DNA of 64,000 nucleotides, taken from positions 186,001 to 250,000 of the forward strand of contig NZ_JAJSEC010000002.1 of NCBI RefSeq assembly GCF_021272185.1. The letters run 5' to 3'. Below, in pieces: positions 1 through 12,480 of this stretch (position 1 is its first letter; every line of letters starts with the position of its first letter). The stretch is from Roseivivax sp. GX 12232 (GTDB lineage Bacteria; Pseudomonadota; Alphaproteobacteria; Rhodobacterales; Rhodobacteraceae). The notes below the pieces were generated by a model. The model made no database searches and was not told the origin of the DNA. It saw nothing but the letters and a program-made list of their open reading frames with translations. The translations under genes and the position numbers were made by a program.

Positions 1-866
1 TCGTCCCGGCCGTTGGGCAGGTAGCTCAGCTCGTCGTCATGGGTGATGATCGACAGGTCGCGCCCGACGGTCAGCCCGCGCGCCCGGGCGGCGCGCTCGA
101 CGCCGAGCGCGATGACGATCGAGGAGGCCAGCACCGCGGTCGGCGGGTCGGGCGCATCGAGCATCCGCGCGACGCTTTCGGCGCCGAGGCTCTCGGTCAT
201 GTCGCCCGAGACCATGAGCCAGGGGTCCGGCTCGATCGCCGAGGCCGCCAGCGCCGCCTCGTAGCCCAGCCGGCGGCGGTGGGCGAAGTCCATCTCCTCG
301 CGGCCGTTGACGAAGGCGATGCGGCGGTGGCCCAGCTCGATCAGGTGGCGGGTGGCGCGCTCGAAGGCGCGGCGGTTGTTCATGTCGAAATAGGCGTAAT
401 CCTCGGGCCAGCCCGAGGCCCGGCCATGCACCAGGAAGGGCAGGTCGAGGTCCTGCAGCAGCGGGATGCGCGAATCGTTCACCATCGGCCCGTGCAGGAT
501 CAGCCCGTCGACGTTGTTCTTGGCGCCGAGGCTGCGGTAATGCGCGGCCTGGTCGTCGTCGGGCACCAGGCTCAGCACCAGGTCGTAGCCCGCCGCGACA
601 TAGGCTTCCGAGGCGCCGGTGATGAAGTCACCGAAGATCGGGTTCAGGATCTCGTGCTTCTTCGACAGGGGAATCACATGGCCAATGGACATGGAGCGGC
701 CCGTCGCGAGCCCCTTGGCGCGGGTGTTGGGCATGTAGTTGTGCCGCTCGGCCGCCTCGATCACCCGCCGCCGCGTTTCGTCGCGCACCTCGGGATAGCC
801 GTTCAGCGCGCGGCTGACGGTGGTCTGAGAGAGGTTCAGAAGCTCGGAAAGTTCCTTCAGGTTCAT
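1..866 (-). CDS. aglR: LacI-family repressor of the alpha-glucoside operon (3' end beyond window edge)
   Basis: The start ATG is at 866 and the frame stays open to base 1, giving 288 codons with the C-terminus outside the window. Residues 2-35 form a LacI-type helix-turn-helix (NLKELSELLNLSQTTVSRAL, then the usual linker ending VRDETRRRV). The rest reads as a periplasmic-binding-protein-like sugar-sensing domain, with VIPLSKKHEILNPIFGDF at its start and the typical INGRE-like strand as FVNGREEMDFAHRRRLGYE. It is divergent from aglE. A palindromic LacI-type operator lies 12 bp upstream of its own start and a second copy lies before aglE, so autoregulation and control of the agl operon are both likely. 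The function is inferred from the neighbouring operon; the inducer, presumably an alpha-glucoside, is not visible. Confidence 0.85.
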   Translation of the reverse strand, partial: MNLKELSELLNLSQTTVSRALNGYPEVRDETRRRVIEAAERHNYMPNTRAKGLATGRSMSIGHVIPLSKKHEILNPIFGDFITGASEAYVAAGYDLVLSLVPDDDQAAHYRSLGAKNNVDGLILHGPMVNDSRIPLLQDLDLPFLVHGRASGWPEDYAYFDMNNRRAFERATRHLIELGHRRIAFVNGREEMDFAHRRRLGYEAALAASAIEPDPWLMVSGDMTESLGAESVARMLDAPDPPTAVLASSIVIALGVERAARARGLTVGRDLSIITHDDELSYLPNGRD

Positions 867-878
867 GTCGGCACGGCT

Positions 879-890
879 CAAAGCGCTTTG
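879..890. promoter_or_regulatory. LacI-family operator O1, upstream of aglR
   Basis: A perfect 12-bp palindrome, CAAAGCGCTTTG, is embedded in the shared 15-mer TCAAAGCGCTTTGGA, which recurs at 1046-1060. The central CpG palindrome is typical of LacI/GalR operators. It starts 12 bp upstream of the regulator start codon, which suits autorepression. Confidence 0.85.
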
Positions 891-902
891 GATTTCCTCG
901 CA

Positions 903-918
903 CTTTAGACATCTAAAG
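903..918. promoter_or_regulatory. Inverted repeat in the aglR-aglE intergenic region
   Basis: A perfect inverted repeat, CTTTAGA-CA-TCTAAAG (7+2+7), lies between the two LacI-type operators. It does not match the operator sequence, so it may bind a second regulator or form part of the aglR promoter. The protein that would use it is unknown. Confidence 0.5.
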
Positions 919-1009
919 ACGGGCATGGGAAGGGCATCTCTGCCACGAGCCTAGCTGCAGTGCAGCAAGAATCGCTTATGTTCATAAGGGTTTCTTTGCA
1001 TGCCCAGCA

Positions 1010-1058
1010 TTGACAGGGTGACGCGGCTGCGCGAGTTTGGCCGCGTCAAAGCGCTTTG
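1010..1058 (+). promoter_or_regulatory. aglE promoter (-35 TTGACA) with LacI-family operator O2
   Basis: TTGACA at 1010-1015 is a perfect -35 hexamer. No convincing -10 is seen (GAGTTT at the expected distance). The operator CAAAGCGCTTTG at 1047-1058 is identical to O1 and would fall just past the transcription start, a classical repression position. The centres of O1 and O2 are 168 bp apart, almost exactly 16 helical turns. Confidence 0.65.
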
Positions 1059-1121
1059 GAAAGTTTTTCCTTGCGCGGCGTCGGGCAACCTTGCTCACAT
1101 GATCCACGGGAGGACATGAAT

Positions 1122-2474
1122 ATGAAAACATCGCTTTACGTTAGCGCTGCAACCCTGGCCCTGGTGGCCGGTGCGGCGCAGGCCCAGGACTTGCCCTTCG
1201 CCATCGGCGAAGGCGATTTCGCCTGGGACAGCTACAATGAATTTGCCGAAGCCAACGACCTCTCCGGCCAGACGGTGACCATCACCGGCCCCTGGACCGG
1301 CCGCGAAAAGGAAAAGGTCGACGCGGTCTTCCGTTATTTCACCGAAGCCACCGGCGCCGAGGTCAACTACTCGGGCTCCGACAGCTTCGAGCAGGACATC
1401 GTGATCTCCTCGCGCGCGGGCACCGCGCCGAACCTCGCGGTCTTCCCGCAGCCGGGCCTGGCCTCCGACATGGCGAGCCAGGGCGCGCTGACGCCGCTGC
1501 CCGAGGGCACCGCCGACTGGGTCGCCGAGAACTTCGCCGCCGGTGAAAGCTGGGTCGACCTCGGCACCTACACAGGGCCCGACGGCAACGACAACCTCTA
1601 TGGCCTGTTCTACCGCGTCGATGTGAAGTCGCTGGTCTGGTACAACCCGATCGCCTTCGACGAGGCGGGCTACGACATCCCCGAGACCATGGAAGAGCTC
1701 AAGGAGCTGACCGAGGACATCGTCGACGACGGCGGCACGCCCTGGTGCATCGGCCTCGGCTCGGGGGCCGCGACCGGCTGGCCCGCGACCGACTGGGTCG
1801 AGGACCTGATGCTGCGCACCCAGGAGCCCGCGGTCTACGACCAGTGGGTCAACAACGAGATCCCCTTCGACGATCCCGCCGTGATCGGCGCGATCGAGGA
1901 GTTCGGCTGGTTCGCGCGCAACGACGACTACGTCCAGGGCGGCGCCGAGGCGGTGGCCACCACCGACTTCCGAGACAGCCCCGCGGGCCTCTTCGCGATC
2001 CCGCCGGATTGCTACATGCACCGCCAGGCCTCCTTCATCCCGGCCTTCTTCCCCGAGGATGCGGAGCAGGGCGAGAACGTCGACTTCTTCTACTTCCCGG
2101 CGATCGAGGAAAACGACCTCGGCACCCCGGTGCTCGGCGCGGGCACGCTCTTCGGGATCACCAATCCCTCCGAAGGCGCCAACGCGATGATCGAGTTCCT
2201 GAAGCTGCCGGTCGCGCATGAGCTCTGGATGGCCCAGGGCGGCTTCCTGACGGCGCATGGCGGGGTGAACCTCGACCTCTACGCCGACGACAGCCTGCGC
2301 GCCCAGGGCGAGATCCTGGCCGGGGCGACCACCTTCCGCTTCGACGCTTCGGACCTGATGCCCTCCGAGATCGGCGCGGGCGCCTTCTGGACCGGCATGG
2401 TCGACTATGTGACCGGCGCAGAGGCGGGCACCGTCGCCTCCGAGATCCAGACCCGCTGGGACTCGATCAAGTAA
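1122..2474 (+). CDS. aglE: Alpha-glucoside ABC transporter substrate-binding protein
   Basis: Periplasmic solute-binding protein of family 1, which captures alpha-glucosides (sucrose, maltose, trehalose type) for the AglFGK transporter. It is 450 aa from the chosen start. The N-terminus MKTSLYVSAATLALVAGAAQA is a classical signal peptide, cleaved after AQA before QDLPF. GGGAGG at 1108-1113 sits 8 nt before ATG 1122 and only 2 nt before an in-frame ATG at 1116, so 1122 is preferred. It is first in aglEFGAK, with an operator just upstream. The hairpin after its stop may keep its expression above that of the permeases. The family is clear; the exact sugar range is inferred from the linked alpha-glucosidase. 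Confidence 0.9.
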   Translation: MKTSLYVSAATLALVAGAAQAQDLPFAIGEGDFAWDSYNEFAEANDLSGQTVTITGPWTGREKEKVDAVFRYFTEATGAEVNYSGSDSFEQDIVISSRAGTAPNLAVFPQPGLASDMASQGALTPLPEGTADWVAENFAAGESWVDLGTYTGPDGNDNLYGLFYRVDVKSLVWYNPIAFDEAGYDIPETMEELKELTEDIVDDGGTPWCIGLGSGAATGWPATDWVEDLMLRTQEPAVYDQWVNNEIPFDDPAVIGAIEEFGWFARNDDYVQGGAEAVATTDFRDSPAGLFAIPPDCYMHRQASFIPAFFPEDAEQGENVDFFYFPAIEENDLGTPVLGAGTLFGITNPSEGANAMIEFLKLPVAHELWMAQGGFLTAHGGVNLDLYADDSLRAQGEILAGATTFRFDASDLMPSEIGAGAFWTGMVDYVTGAEAGTVASEIQTRWDSIK

Positions 2475-2497
2475 GCGGCCCAGAAACACACCCGCGC

Positions 2498-2524
2498 GGC
2501 GCCCCGGCCTGAGGTCGGGGCGCC
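2498..2524 (+). terminator. Intercistronic hairpin between aglE and aglF
   Basis: A perfect 9-bp GC stem (GGCGCCCCG/CGGGGCGCC) with a 9-nt loop starts 23 nt after the aglE stop. There is no T-run after it, so it looks like an attenuating or mRNA-stabilising element rather than a full terminator, as is common after binding-protein genes. Confidence 0.6.
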
Positions 2525-2596
2525 GTCTTCGCCGCCCGGCACCGGCCCAATCGGGTCCGGCAGGGGCGCGGCGCATGCCGAAGGGAGGGGAGACCG

Positions 2597-3574
2597 ATGT
2601 CGCCAATACTGCAAGGGATCATCACGATCATTCTCGGGGTAGGGGGCTGTGCCGGCTACTTCTACGCCTCGAACCTCGTGCTCGACCGGTTCATCTTTCC
2701 GGCGCGCGACGACGATCACGGACGCAACATCAACCGCGCCACCATGGTCCGGCCCTGGCTGTTCCTGGCGCCGGCGATCTTCTTCCTGGGGCTCTACCTG
2801 GTCTACCCGGTGATCGGCTCCTTCATCCGGTCGCTCTACAACCGCTCGGGCGACACTTTCATCGGGCTGTCGAACTACCTGCAGATGTTCTCCGAAGAGG
2901 GCTTCCGGGTGGCGCTCTTCAACAACATCCTCTGGGTGATCTTCGTGCCTGCCGCCTCGACCTTCATGGGGCTTCTGGTGGCGCAGCTCACCGATCGGCT
3001 GAAATGGGGCAATGTCGCCAAGTCGCTGATCTTCATGCCCATGGCGATCTCCTTTGTCGGCGCCTCGCTGATCTGGAAGTTCGTCTACGCCAACAACCCC
3101 GACATCGGCATCATCAACGCGGTGCGCGACATCTTCGGCATGGATCCGATCGACGTGCTCCAGCTGCAATTCTGGAACAACTTCTTCATCATGTTCATCA
3201 TGGTCTGGATGCAGACCGGCTTTGCCATGGTGATCCTCTCGGCGGCGCTGCGCGGCATCCCCGAGGAGACCATCGAGGCCGCGATCATCGACGGCGCCAA
3301 CCCCTTCCAGATCTTCTTCAAGATCAAGGTGCCGCAGATCATGCCGACCATCGTGGTGGTCTGGACGACGATCACCATCCTGGTCCTGAAGGTCTTCGAC
3401 ATCGTCTACGCGATGACCGGGGGCAACTTCGATACGGAAATCCTGCCGTCCTACATGATGGATTTCATGTTCCGCGACGACGGGCGCGCCACCGCGGTCG
3501 CCTTCGTCATCATGGTCATCGTCACGCCTGTCATGGTCTGGAACATCGTCCAGGCCCGCAGGGAAATGCGCTGA
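2597..3574 (+). CDS. aglF: Alpha-glucoside ABC transporter permease
   Basis: An inner-membrane permease of the MalF type, 325 aa, forming the channel with AglG. Hydrophobic segments occur near residues 5-25, 53-75, 103-130, 140-160, 195-215, 245-265 and 295-315. The EAA loop that docks the ATPase is visible near residue 223 (EETIEAAIIDGANPFQIFFK, followed by IKVPQI). An AGGGGAG ribosome-binding site precedes ATG 2597. The unusual first segment (ILQGIITIILGVGGCAGYFY) ahead of the family core is typical of AglF proteins. It is followed by aglG after 13 bp. Confidence 0.9.
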   Translation: MSPILQGIITIILGVGGCAGYFYASNLVLDRFIFPARDDDHGRNINRATMVRPWLFLAPAIFFLGLYLVYPVIGSFIRSLYNRSGDTFIGLSNYLQMFSEEGFRVALFNNILWVIFVPAASTFMGLLVAQLTDRLKWGNVAKSLIFMPMAISFVGASLIWKFVYANNPDIGIINAVRDIFGMDPIDVLQLQFWNNFFIMFIMVWMQTGFAMVILSAALRGIPEETIEAAIIDGANPFQIFFKIKVPQIMPTIVVVWTTITILVLKVFDIVYAMTGGNFDTEILPSYMMDFMFRDDGRATAVAFVIMVIVTPVMVWNIVQARREMR

Positions 3575-3587
3575 GGAGGTAAGGGAC

Positions 3588-4862
3588 ATGGACAATATCG
3601 CAGGACAGAAGTCGGGCCTTTCCCTCGTCACCAATCTCAGCGTGATCGCGCTGGTGCTGATCTGGCTCATTCCCACCATCGGGCTCGCGGTCTCCTCGTT
3701 CCGCGAACGCGCGCAGATCTCGGAATCCGGCTGGTGGCGCGCGCCCTTCTCGGTCGAGCAGGCCTACCGCGTCTCGCCCGATGCCGATGGCGCGGTGCAG
3801 GACGGCGACACCTGGGTGCTCGAGGGCAATGTCTTCGACAGCTCCGAGGACGCCTCGGGCGAGGGCAGCGTCTCGGGCTTCGGGATCACCTCGCGTGCCC
3901 CAGGCGCCGCCGAGCCCGGCATGATCTACGCCCGCTACGAGGTGCAGGTCATCGAGGACGACGGCGAACAGGACGACACCAACATCGAGATCGCCTACGA
4001 GGAGGGCAGCGAGCCTGTCTTCCCCGAGACCGACGAGGACGGACAGGAGATCGTGCAGGACATACCGCCGATCTTCGACCGCTCTCTGCAGGTGATGCGC
4101 AACGGTGATTTCGTCTACCGCGACGCCGACGAGATCACCCGCGGCCCCTCGATCTACATCACCGCGGCGCAGCCACCCGAGTTCACGATGGACAACTACG
4201 AGACCATCCTGACCTCGGACAACATGGACCGGGCCTTCATCAACACGCTCACCGTGTCGATCCCGGCGACGGTCATCCCCATCGTTGTGGCGGCCTTCGC
4301 GGCCTATGCCCTGGCCTGGATGGATTTCGCCGCCCGCGGCTTCTTCATCGCCATGGTGGTGGGCCTCTTGGTCGTTCCGCTACAGATCGCGCTGGTGCCT
4401 CTGTTGACCTTCCACCAGACGGTGGGCATCGGGCAGAGCTTCCTGGGCGTATGGTTGGCGCATACGGCCTTCGGGATGCCACTCGCGATATATCTCTTGC
4501 GCAACTACATGATCGGCCTGCCACGGGACATCATCGAAAGCGCCAAGGTCGACGGCGCGACGGACTTCCAGGTCTTCACCAAGATCGTCCTGCCGCTCTC
4601 CTTCCCGGCCCTCGCCTCCTTCGCGATCTTCCAGTTCCTCTGGACCTGGAACGACCTGCTGGTCGCCAAGGTCTTCCTGCCGTCGAACTCGGAAAGCTGG
4701 GTGATGACGGTGAAGATCGCCGACGACCTGCTGGGCTCGCGCGGCGGTGACTGGGGCATCCTTGCCGCGGCGGCCTTCGTGTCCATCGCGGTCCCGCTCG
4801 CGGTCTTCTTCGCGATGCAGAAATACCTCGTGCGCGGCCTGCTGGCCGGCTCGGTCAAGTAA
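3588..4862 (+). CDS. aglG: Alpha-glucoside ABC transporter permease with large periplasmic insert
   Basis: MalG-type permease, 424 aa. TM1 (about residues 14-36) is followed by roughly 150 strongly acidic residues (about 45-195, containing EDDGEQDDTNIEIAYEEG). A standard permease core then begins near residue 215 with five more membrane segments and the EAA motif near 312 (RDIIESAKVDGATDFQVFTK). The usual MalG is about 280-300 aa, so the insert is the notable part. It lies where MalF, not MalG, carries its P2 loop that contacts the binding protein. AGGAGG at 3575-3580 precedes the ATG. Role by family and position; the role of the insert is inference. Confidence 0.9.
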   Translation: MDNIAGQKSGLSLVTNLSVIALVLIWLIPTIGLAVSSFRERAQISESGWWRAPFSVEQAYRVSPDADGAVQDGDTWVLEGNVFDSSEDASGEGSVSGFGITSRAPGAAEPGMIYARYEVQVIEDDGEQDDTNIEIAYEEGSEPVFPETDEDGQEIVQDIPPIFDRSLQVMRNGDFVYRDADEITRGPSIYITAAQPPEFTMDNYETILTSDNMDRAFINTLTVSIPATVIPIVVAAFAAYALAWMDFAARGFFIAMVVGLLVVPLQIALVPLLTFHQTVGIGQSFLGVWLAHTAFGMPLAIYLLRNYMIGLPRDIIESAKVDGATDFQVFTKIVLPLSFPALASFAIFQFLWTWNDLLVAKVFLPSNSESWVMTVKIADDLLGSRGGDWGILAAAAFVSIAVPLAVFFAMQKYLVRGLLAGSVK

Positions 4863-4873
4863 CAAGAGGCACT

Positions 4874-6535
<1,662 letters not shown>

Positions 6536-6546
6536 GGGAGGACGAA

Positions 6547-7635
6547 ATGGCCAATCTGAAGCTGACCGATGTCGAGAAGACCTATGGCGGCACCGTGCAG
6601 GTGCTGCGTGACATCAACCTCGACATCGAGCAGGGCGAGCTTGTCGTCTTCGTCGGCCCCTCGGGCTGCGGCAAGTCCACGCTGCTGCGGATGATCGCGG
6701 GGCTGGAGAAGATCACCGGCGGCACGCTCGAGATCGACGGCCAGATGGTCAACGACGTGCCGCCCGCGCAGCGCGGCATCGCCATGGTGTTCCAGAGCTA
6801 CGCGCTCTATCCGCATATGACCGTGCGGGACAACATGTCCTTCGCGCTGAAGATCGCCAAGAAAAGCCCCGAGGAGATCAACGCCTCGGTCGAGCGCGCC
6901 GCCAAGATGCTGCAGCTCGAGCCTTACCTCGACCGCCTGCCCAAGGCGCTCTCGGGTGGTCAGCGGCAGCGGGTGGCGATCGGCCGGTCGATCGTGCGCG
7001 ACCCCAAGGTCTATCTCTTCGACGAGCCGCTCTCGAACCTCGACGCGGCGCTGCGCGTCGCCACCCGGATCGAGATTGCCCAGCTCAAGGAGAAGATGCC
7101 GAACTCGACGATGATCTACGTCACCCACGACCAGGTCGAGGCGATGACGCTGGCGAGCCGGATCGTGGTCCTGGCCAACAAGGGCATCGCCCAGGTCGGC
7201 TCTCCGCTGGAGCTTTATGAGACGCCCAACAGCGAGTTCGTGGCGCAGTTCATCGGTTCGCCCGCGATGAACCTCCTGCCCGGCGAAGTGGTGGAGACGG
7301 GCGAGACCACGGTGATCAAGATGGGCGGCGGCGGCACCGCGCGCTCGAAGATCGCGACCCGTCCCGAGGACAAGGGCCTGAAGGTCAATGTCGGCGTCCG
7401 CCCCGAGGATTTCATCGAGAGCGACGGCGGCGACTACATCTACGAGGGCCGCGTCGACATCACCGAGGCGCTCGGCGAGGTGACGCTGCTCTACTTCGAG
7501 GCGCAGGACGGCGACCCGGTGATCGGCAAGCTGCAGGGCATCCACAAGGACCTGCGCGGCCGCTCGGTGAAGATGACCGCGGAGCCCGAGAAGGTGCATC
7601 TCTTCGCCGACGGCACCTCGCTTCTCTACCGCTAA
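6547..7635 (+). CDS. aglK: Alpha-glucoside ABC transporter ATP-binding protein
   Basis: Sugar-importer ATPase of the MalK/UgpC class, 362 aa. Walker A GPSGCGKST is at residues 37-45; the signature LSGGQRQRV, Walker B (VYLFDEP) and H-loop (YVTHDQVEAM) follow in order. A C-terminal TOBE-like regulatory region runs from about residue 240 (VGVRPEDF). The start is set by AGGGAGGACGAA immediately before ATG 6547. It is the last gene of aglEFGAK and is followed by a strong terminator. Confidence 0.93.
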   Translation: MANLKLTDVEKTYGGTVQVLRDINLDIEQGELVVFVGPSGCGKSTLLRMIAGLEKITGGTLEIDGQMVNDVPPAQRGIAMVFQSYALYPHMTVRDNMSFALKIAKKSPEEINASVERAAKMLQLEPYLDRLPKALSGGQRQRVAIGRSIVRDPKVYLFDEPLSNLDAALRVATRIEIAQLKEKMPNSTMIYVTHDQVEAMTLASRIVVLANKGIAQVGSPLELYETPNSEFVAQFIGSPAMNLLPGEVVETGETTVIKMGGGGTARSKIATRPEDKGLKVNVGVRPEDFIESDGGDYIYEGRVDITEALGEVTLLYFEAQDGDPVIGKLQGIHKDLRGRSVKMTAEPEKVHLFADGTSLLYR

Positions 7636-7643
7636 GACCACCC

Positions 7644-7675
7644 CCGGGGGCGCGACAAAAGCGCCGCGCCCCCGG
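7644..7675 (+). terminator. Terminator of the agl operon
   Basis: A perfect 11-bp stem, CCGGGGGCGCG/CGCGCCCCCGG, with a 10-nt A-rich loop begins 8 nt after the aglK stop. No U-run follows, as is common in GC-rich genomes. Confidence 0.7.
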
Positions 7676-7709
7676 CGCCGGGCCCCGCCGTGGCGTCGCA
7701 GGGCTTCAC

Positions 7710-7724
7710 GTTCCTGAAATGTTC
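7710..7724 (+). promoter_or_regulatory. LexA (SOS) box of uvrA
   Basis: GTTC-CTGAAAT-GTTC is an exact match to the alphaproteobacterial SOS box GTTC-N7-GTTC. It lies 66 bp upstream of the uvrA start. Confidence 0.85.
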
Positions 7725-7789
7725 TCACATTCCCGTTGGCGAAGCGCGGAGGATCTCCTATCTGTTGAGCATCCGTTAACGGGGGACTC

Positions 7790-10654
<2,865 letters not shown>

Positions 10655-10704
10655 GATTAAGAAAGGCGAAAGTCATCGCGATTTCAAAGCGTTGACGGCC
10701 TGGC

Positions 10705-11985
10705 TTAAGTCGATGCGTGAACAGCATCAGTGGGCGCCTCGCGCCCGCTGGCCCTGAGCGCGGCGCAGAGATCGCCATAGGTCGTCACCCCGCGCCCCTC
10801 GAGCATCTGCAGGAGCCGCAGCGTCACCGAGACCCGCGCGGCGAGCTGGCCCTCGCGCGGGCTGACGCCGAGCCGCTCGCGCAGGCTGGCGAAGCTCATG
10901 CGCGGGCCCGGCCCGAAGACCAGCGCCGCCAGCGCCACGATGTCGAGCACCGGCAGGTCCCAGTCGAGCCCCGTCTCGGCCCGGCGGGCGCGCAGGAAGG
11001 CCATCTCCAGCGGGGCGTTCTGCGCGACGATCACCGCGCCTTGGGCGAACTCCGCCAGCCCCCGCGCCGCGGGCCCCAGCGTCCCGGCCTCCACCCGGCT
11101 TTTGTAGCTCTCGCCCGCGCGGGCCGCGCCCCGGCAAAGCATCTGCGCCTCGATGCAGGTCAGCGTGTCGCGATGCGGGAGCGGCCCCGTGGTCTCGAGG
11201 TGCAGGACGCAGAGCCGCAGCTCGGACAGCGGGCGGTCGGCAAGCGGCACCTCCGGGGCGGGCGCGCAGAGCGCGAAGTCATGCACCAGCGGACGGCAGC
11301 CCTCGGTGTCGGCGGGCGCGGCCTGTTCGAAGGCCAGGAGGTAGCCGCCATCCGCCATGTGCTGCAGCCGCGCGTTCAGGGGTGCGCCCTCGGCCCGGTC
11401 GAGCCTTGCGCTGGTGGTGAGCCCCGAGCGGTCGGCCTTGGCCTGAGCCGCGGCGAGCGAGGCGGGGGTCACGAGCCCGTCGAGCCGCGTCCCGAGCCGC
11501 AGCCCGGGGCCCTGCGCAAACAGCCCCGCCGCCTGGCCGTTGAACAGCACCACCCGCCCGTCGGGGCCGGTCAGAAGAAGCGGCAGCGGCAGGTCGGCCA
11601 GAAGCTCCTCGAAGCGGGCGGCCTCAGAGCCGGTGCCACCGGAGCCGCCGCGCGCCTCGCGCAGGGCGGCCTCAAGCGCCGCGGCGGCGGGGCCGAGGTC
11701 TCCCAGCTCGGGCGCGATGCGGGGATCGAGCGGCGGCGCCTCGCGCCCATGCGCCCGGCGCTGCAATTCACCCGCGAGCCGTTCCAGCGGCCGCGCCACG
11801 CCGTGGTCGACCAGGAGCCCGACGCAGAGGAAAATCACCAGCAGCAAGAGCGGCCCGGCCCAGAGCGCCCAGCCGCCCGCCTCGCCGCGCGCGAGCTGCG
11901 TCAGGGTCAGCGCGCCCGCCGCCAGCGCCGCGACGAAAAGCGCGAGCAGCAGGGCCAGCAGTTTCACGCGAAGGGACAGATGCAT
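10705..11985 (-). CDS. Membrane-anchored PAS-like/DnaQ-fold protein with degenerate exonuclease site
   Basis: 426 aa. Two N-terminal membrane segments (about 7-28 and 38-60) lead into a HAMP-like linker (VARPLERLAGELQRR) and a coiled region. A PAS-like domain follows (about 125-235, starting FEELLADLPLPLLLTGPDGR), then a DnaQ/RNase T-like domain (about 255-420). Compared with E. coli DnaQ motifs, DTETTG reads HLETTG, HNAAFD reads QNAPLE, and the HxxxxD of motif III reads GQLAAR. Only one catalytic acid (the Glu of motif I) is kept unchanged. A signalling or scaffold role rather than nuclease activity is therefore likely. The stop is convergent with uvrA, and the upstream gene ends 3 bp before its start. 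The family is recognised; the function is unknown. Confidence 0.75.
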   Translation of the reverse strand: MHLSLRVKLLALLLALFVAALAAGALTLTQLARGEAGGWALWAGPLLLLVIFLCVGLLVDHGVARPLERLAGELQRRAHGREAPPLDPRIAPELGDLGPAAAALEAALREARGGSGGTGSEAARFEELLADLPLPLLLTGPDGRVVLFNGQAAGLFAQGPGLRLGTRLDGLVTPASLAAAQAKADRSGLTTSARLDRAEGAPLNARLQHMADGGYLLAFEQAAPADTEGCRPLVHDFALCAPAPEVPLADRPLSELRLCVLHLETTGPLPHRDTLTCIEAQMLCRGAARAGESYKSRVEAGTLGPAARGLAEFAQGAVIVAQNAPLEMAFLRARRAETGLDWDLPVLDIVALAALVFGPGPRMSFASLRERLGVSPREGQLAARVSVTLRLLQMLEGRGVTTYGDLCAALRASGREAPTDAVHAST

Positions 11986-11988
11986 CGC

Positions 11989-12480
11989 TCAGAGCCTCTG
12001 GCACAGGGTGGAGAGCAGCGGATCGGCGCGGTCGACCTCGCGCCAGGCGGGCGTATCCGAGCCGGGCAGGGCGCGGCGGCCCTCGACGCAATCGACCATG
12101 ACCTCGGTGCGTTCCGGCGCGCGCCAGCGCTCGAAGACATAGAGGTCGGCCAGGTAGACCGAGGGGCGCACCTGGTGTTCCCGCCGCCCGCCGACGTCGA
12201 TGGCGACAAGCCGCGTAGTGACCGGCACGAAATAGGCCCAGGGGCGGTGCGGCGCGGGCGTGGCGGCGCGGTCGGCGACGACCACGCCTTCGGGCAGGGC
12301 GGCGGCGGTGCGCGCGCTCCAGCCGTAGTCCGAGGAGATCAGCGCCGCGATCAGCGCCAGCGCCGCGCCGAAGGGCACGAGCCAAAGCGGCAGCGCCCGG
12401 GGCCAGCTCCGGTGCAGGATCCACATGGCCGCCGCGCCCGCGAAGCCGGCGAGGCCGAGTGAGACCAGATCCATGCCCAT
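11989..12480 (-). CDS. Conserved hypothetical membrane protein, partner of the DnaQ-fold protein
   Basis: 163 aa. Two N-terminal hydrophobic helices (about 5-20 and 30-48) are followed by a soluble domain of about 110 residues (TRLVAIDVGGRREHQVRPSV in its middle) with no recognised motif. AGGA sits 7 nt before ATG 12480; an in-frame ATG at 12474 is an alternative. It is upstream of, and only 3 bp from, the pseudo-exonuclease gene, so the two are almost surely co-transcribed. The late soluble part may be periplasmic. Function unknown. Confidence 0.65.
   Translation of the reverse strand: MGMDLVSLGLAGFAGAAAMWILHRSWPRALPLWLVPFGAALALIAALISSDYGWSARTAAALPEGVVVADRAATPAPHRPWAYFVPVTTRLVAIDVGGRREHQVRPSVYLADLYVFERWRAPERTEVMVDCVEGRRALPGSDTPAWREVDRADPLLSTLCQRL

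Noticed and set aside
1056..1121. Extended N-terminus of AglE from a start at 1056
   Set aside because: It would begin inside the LacI operator and precede the signal peptide with charged residues; the ribosome-binding site points to ATG 1122.
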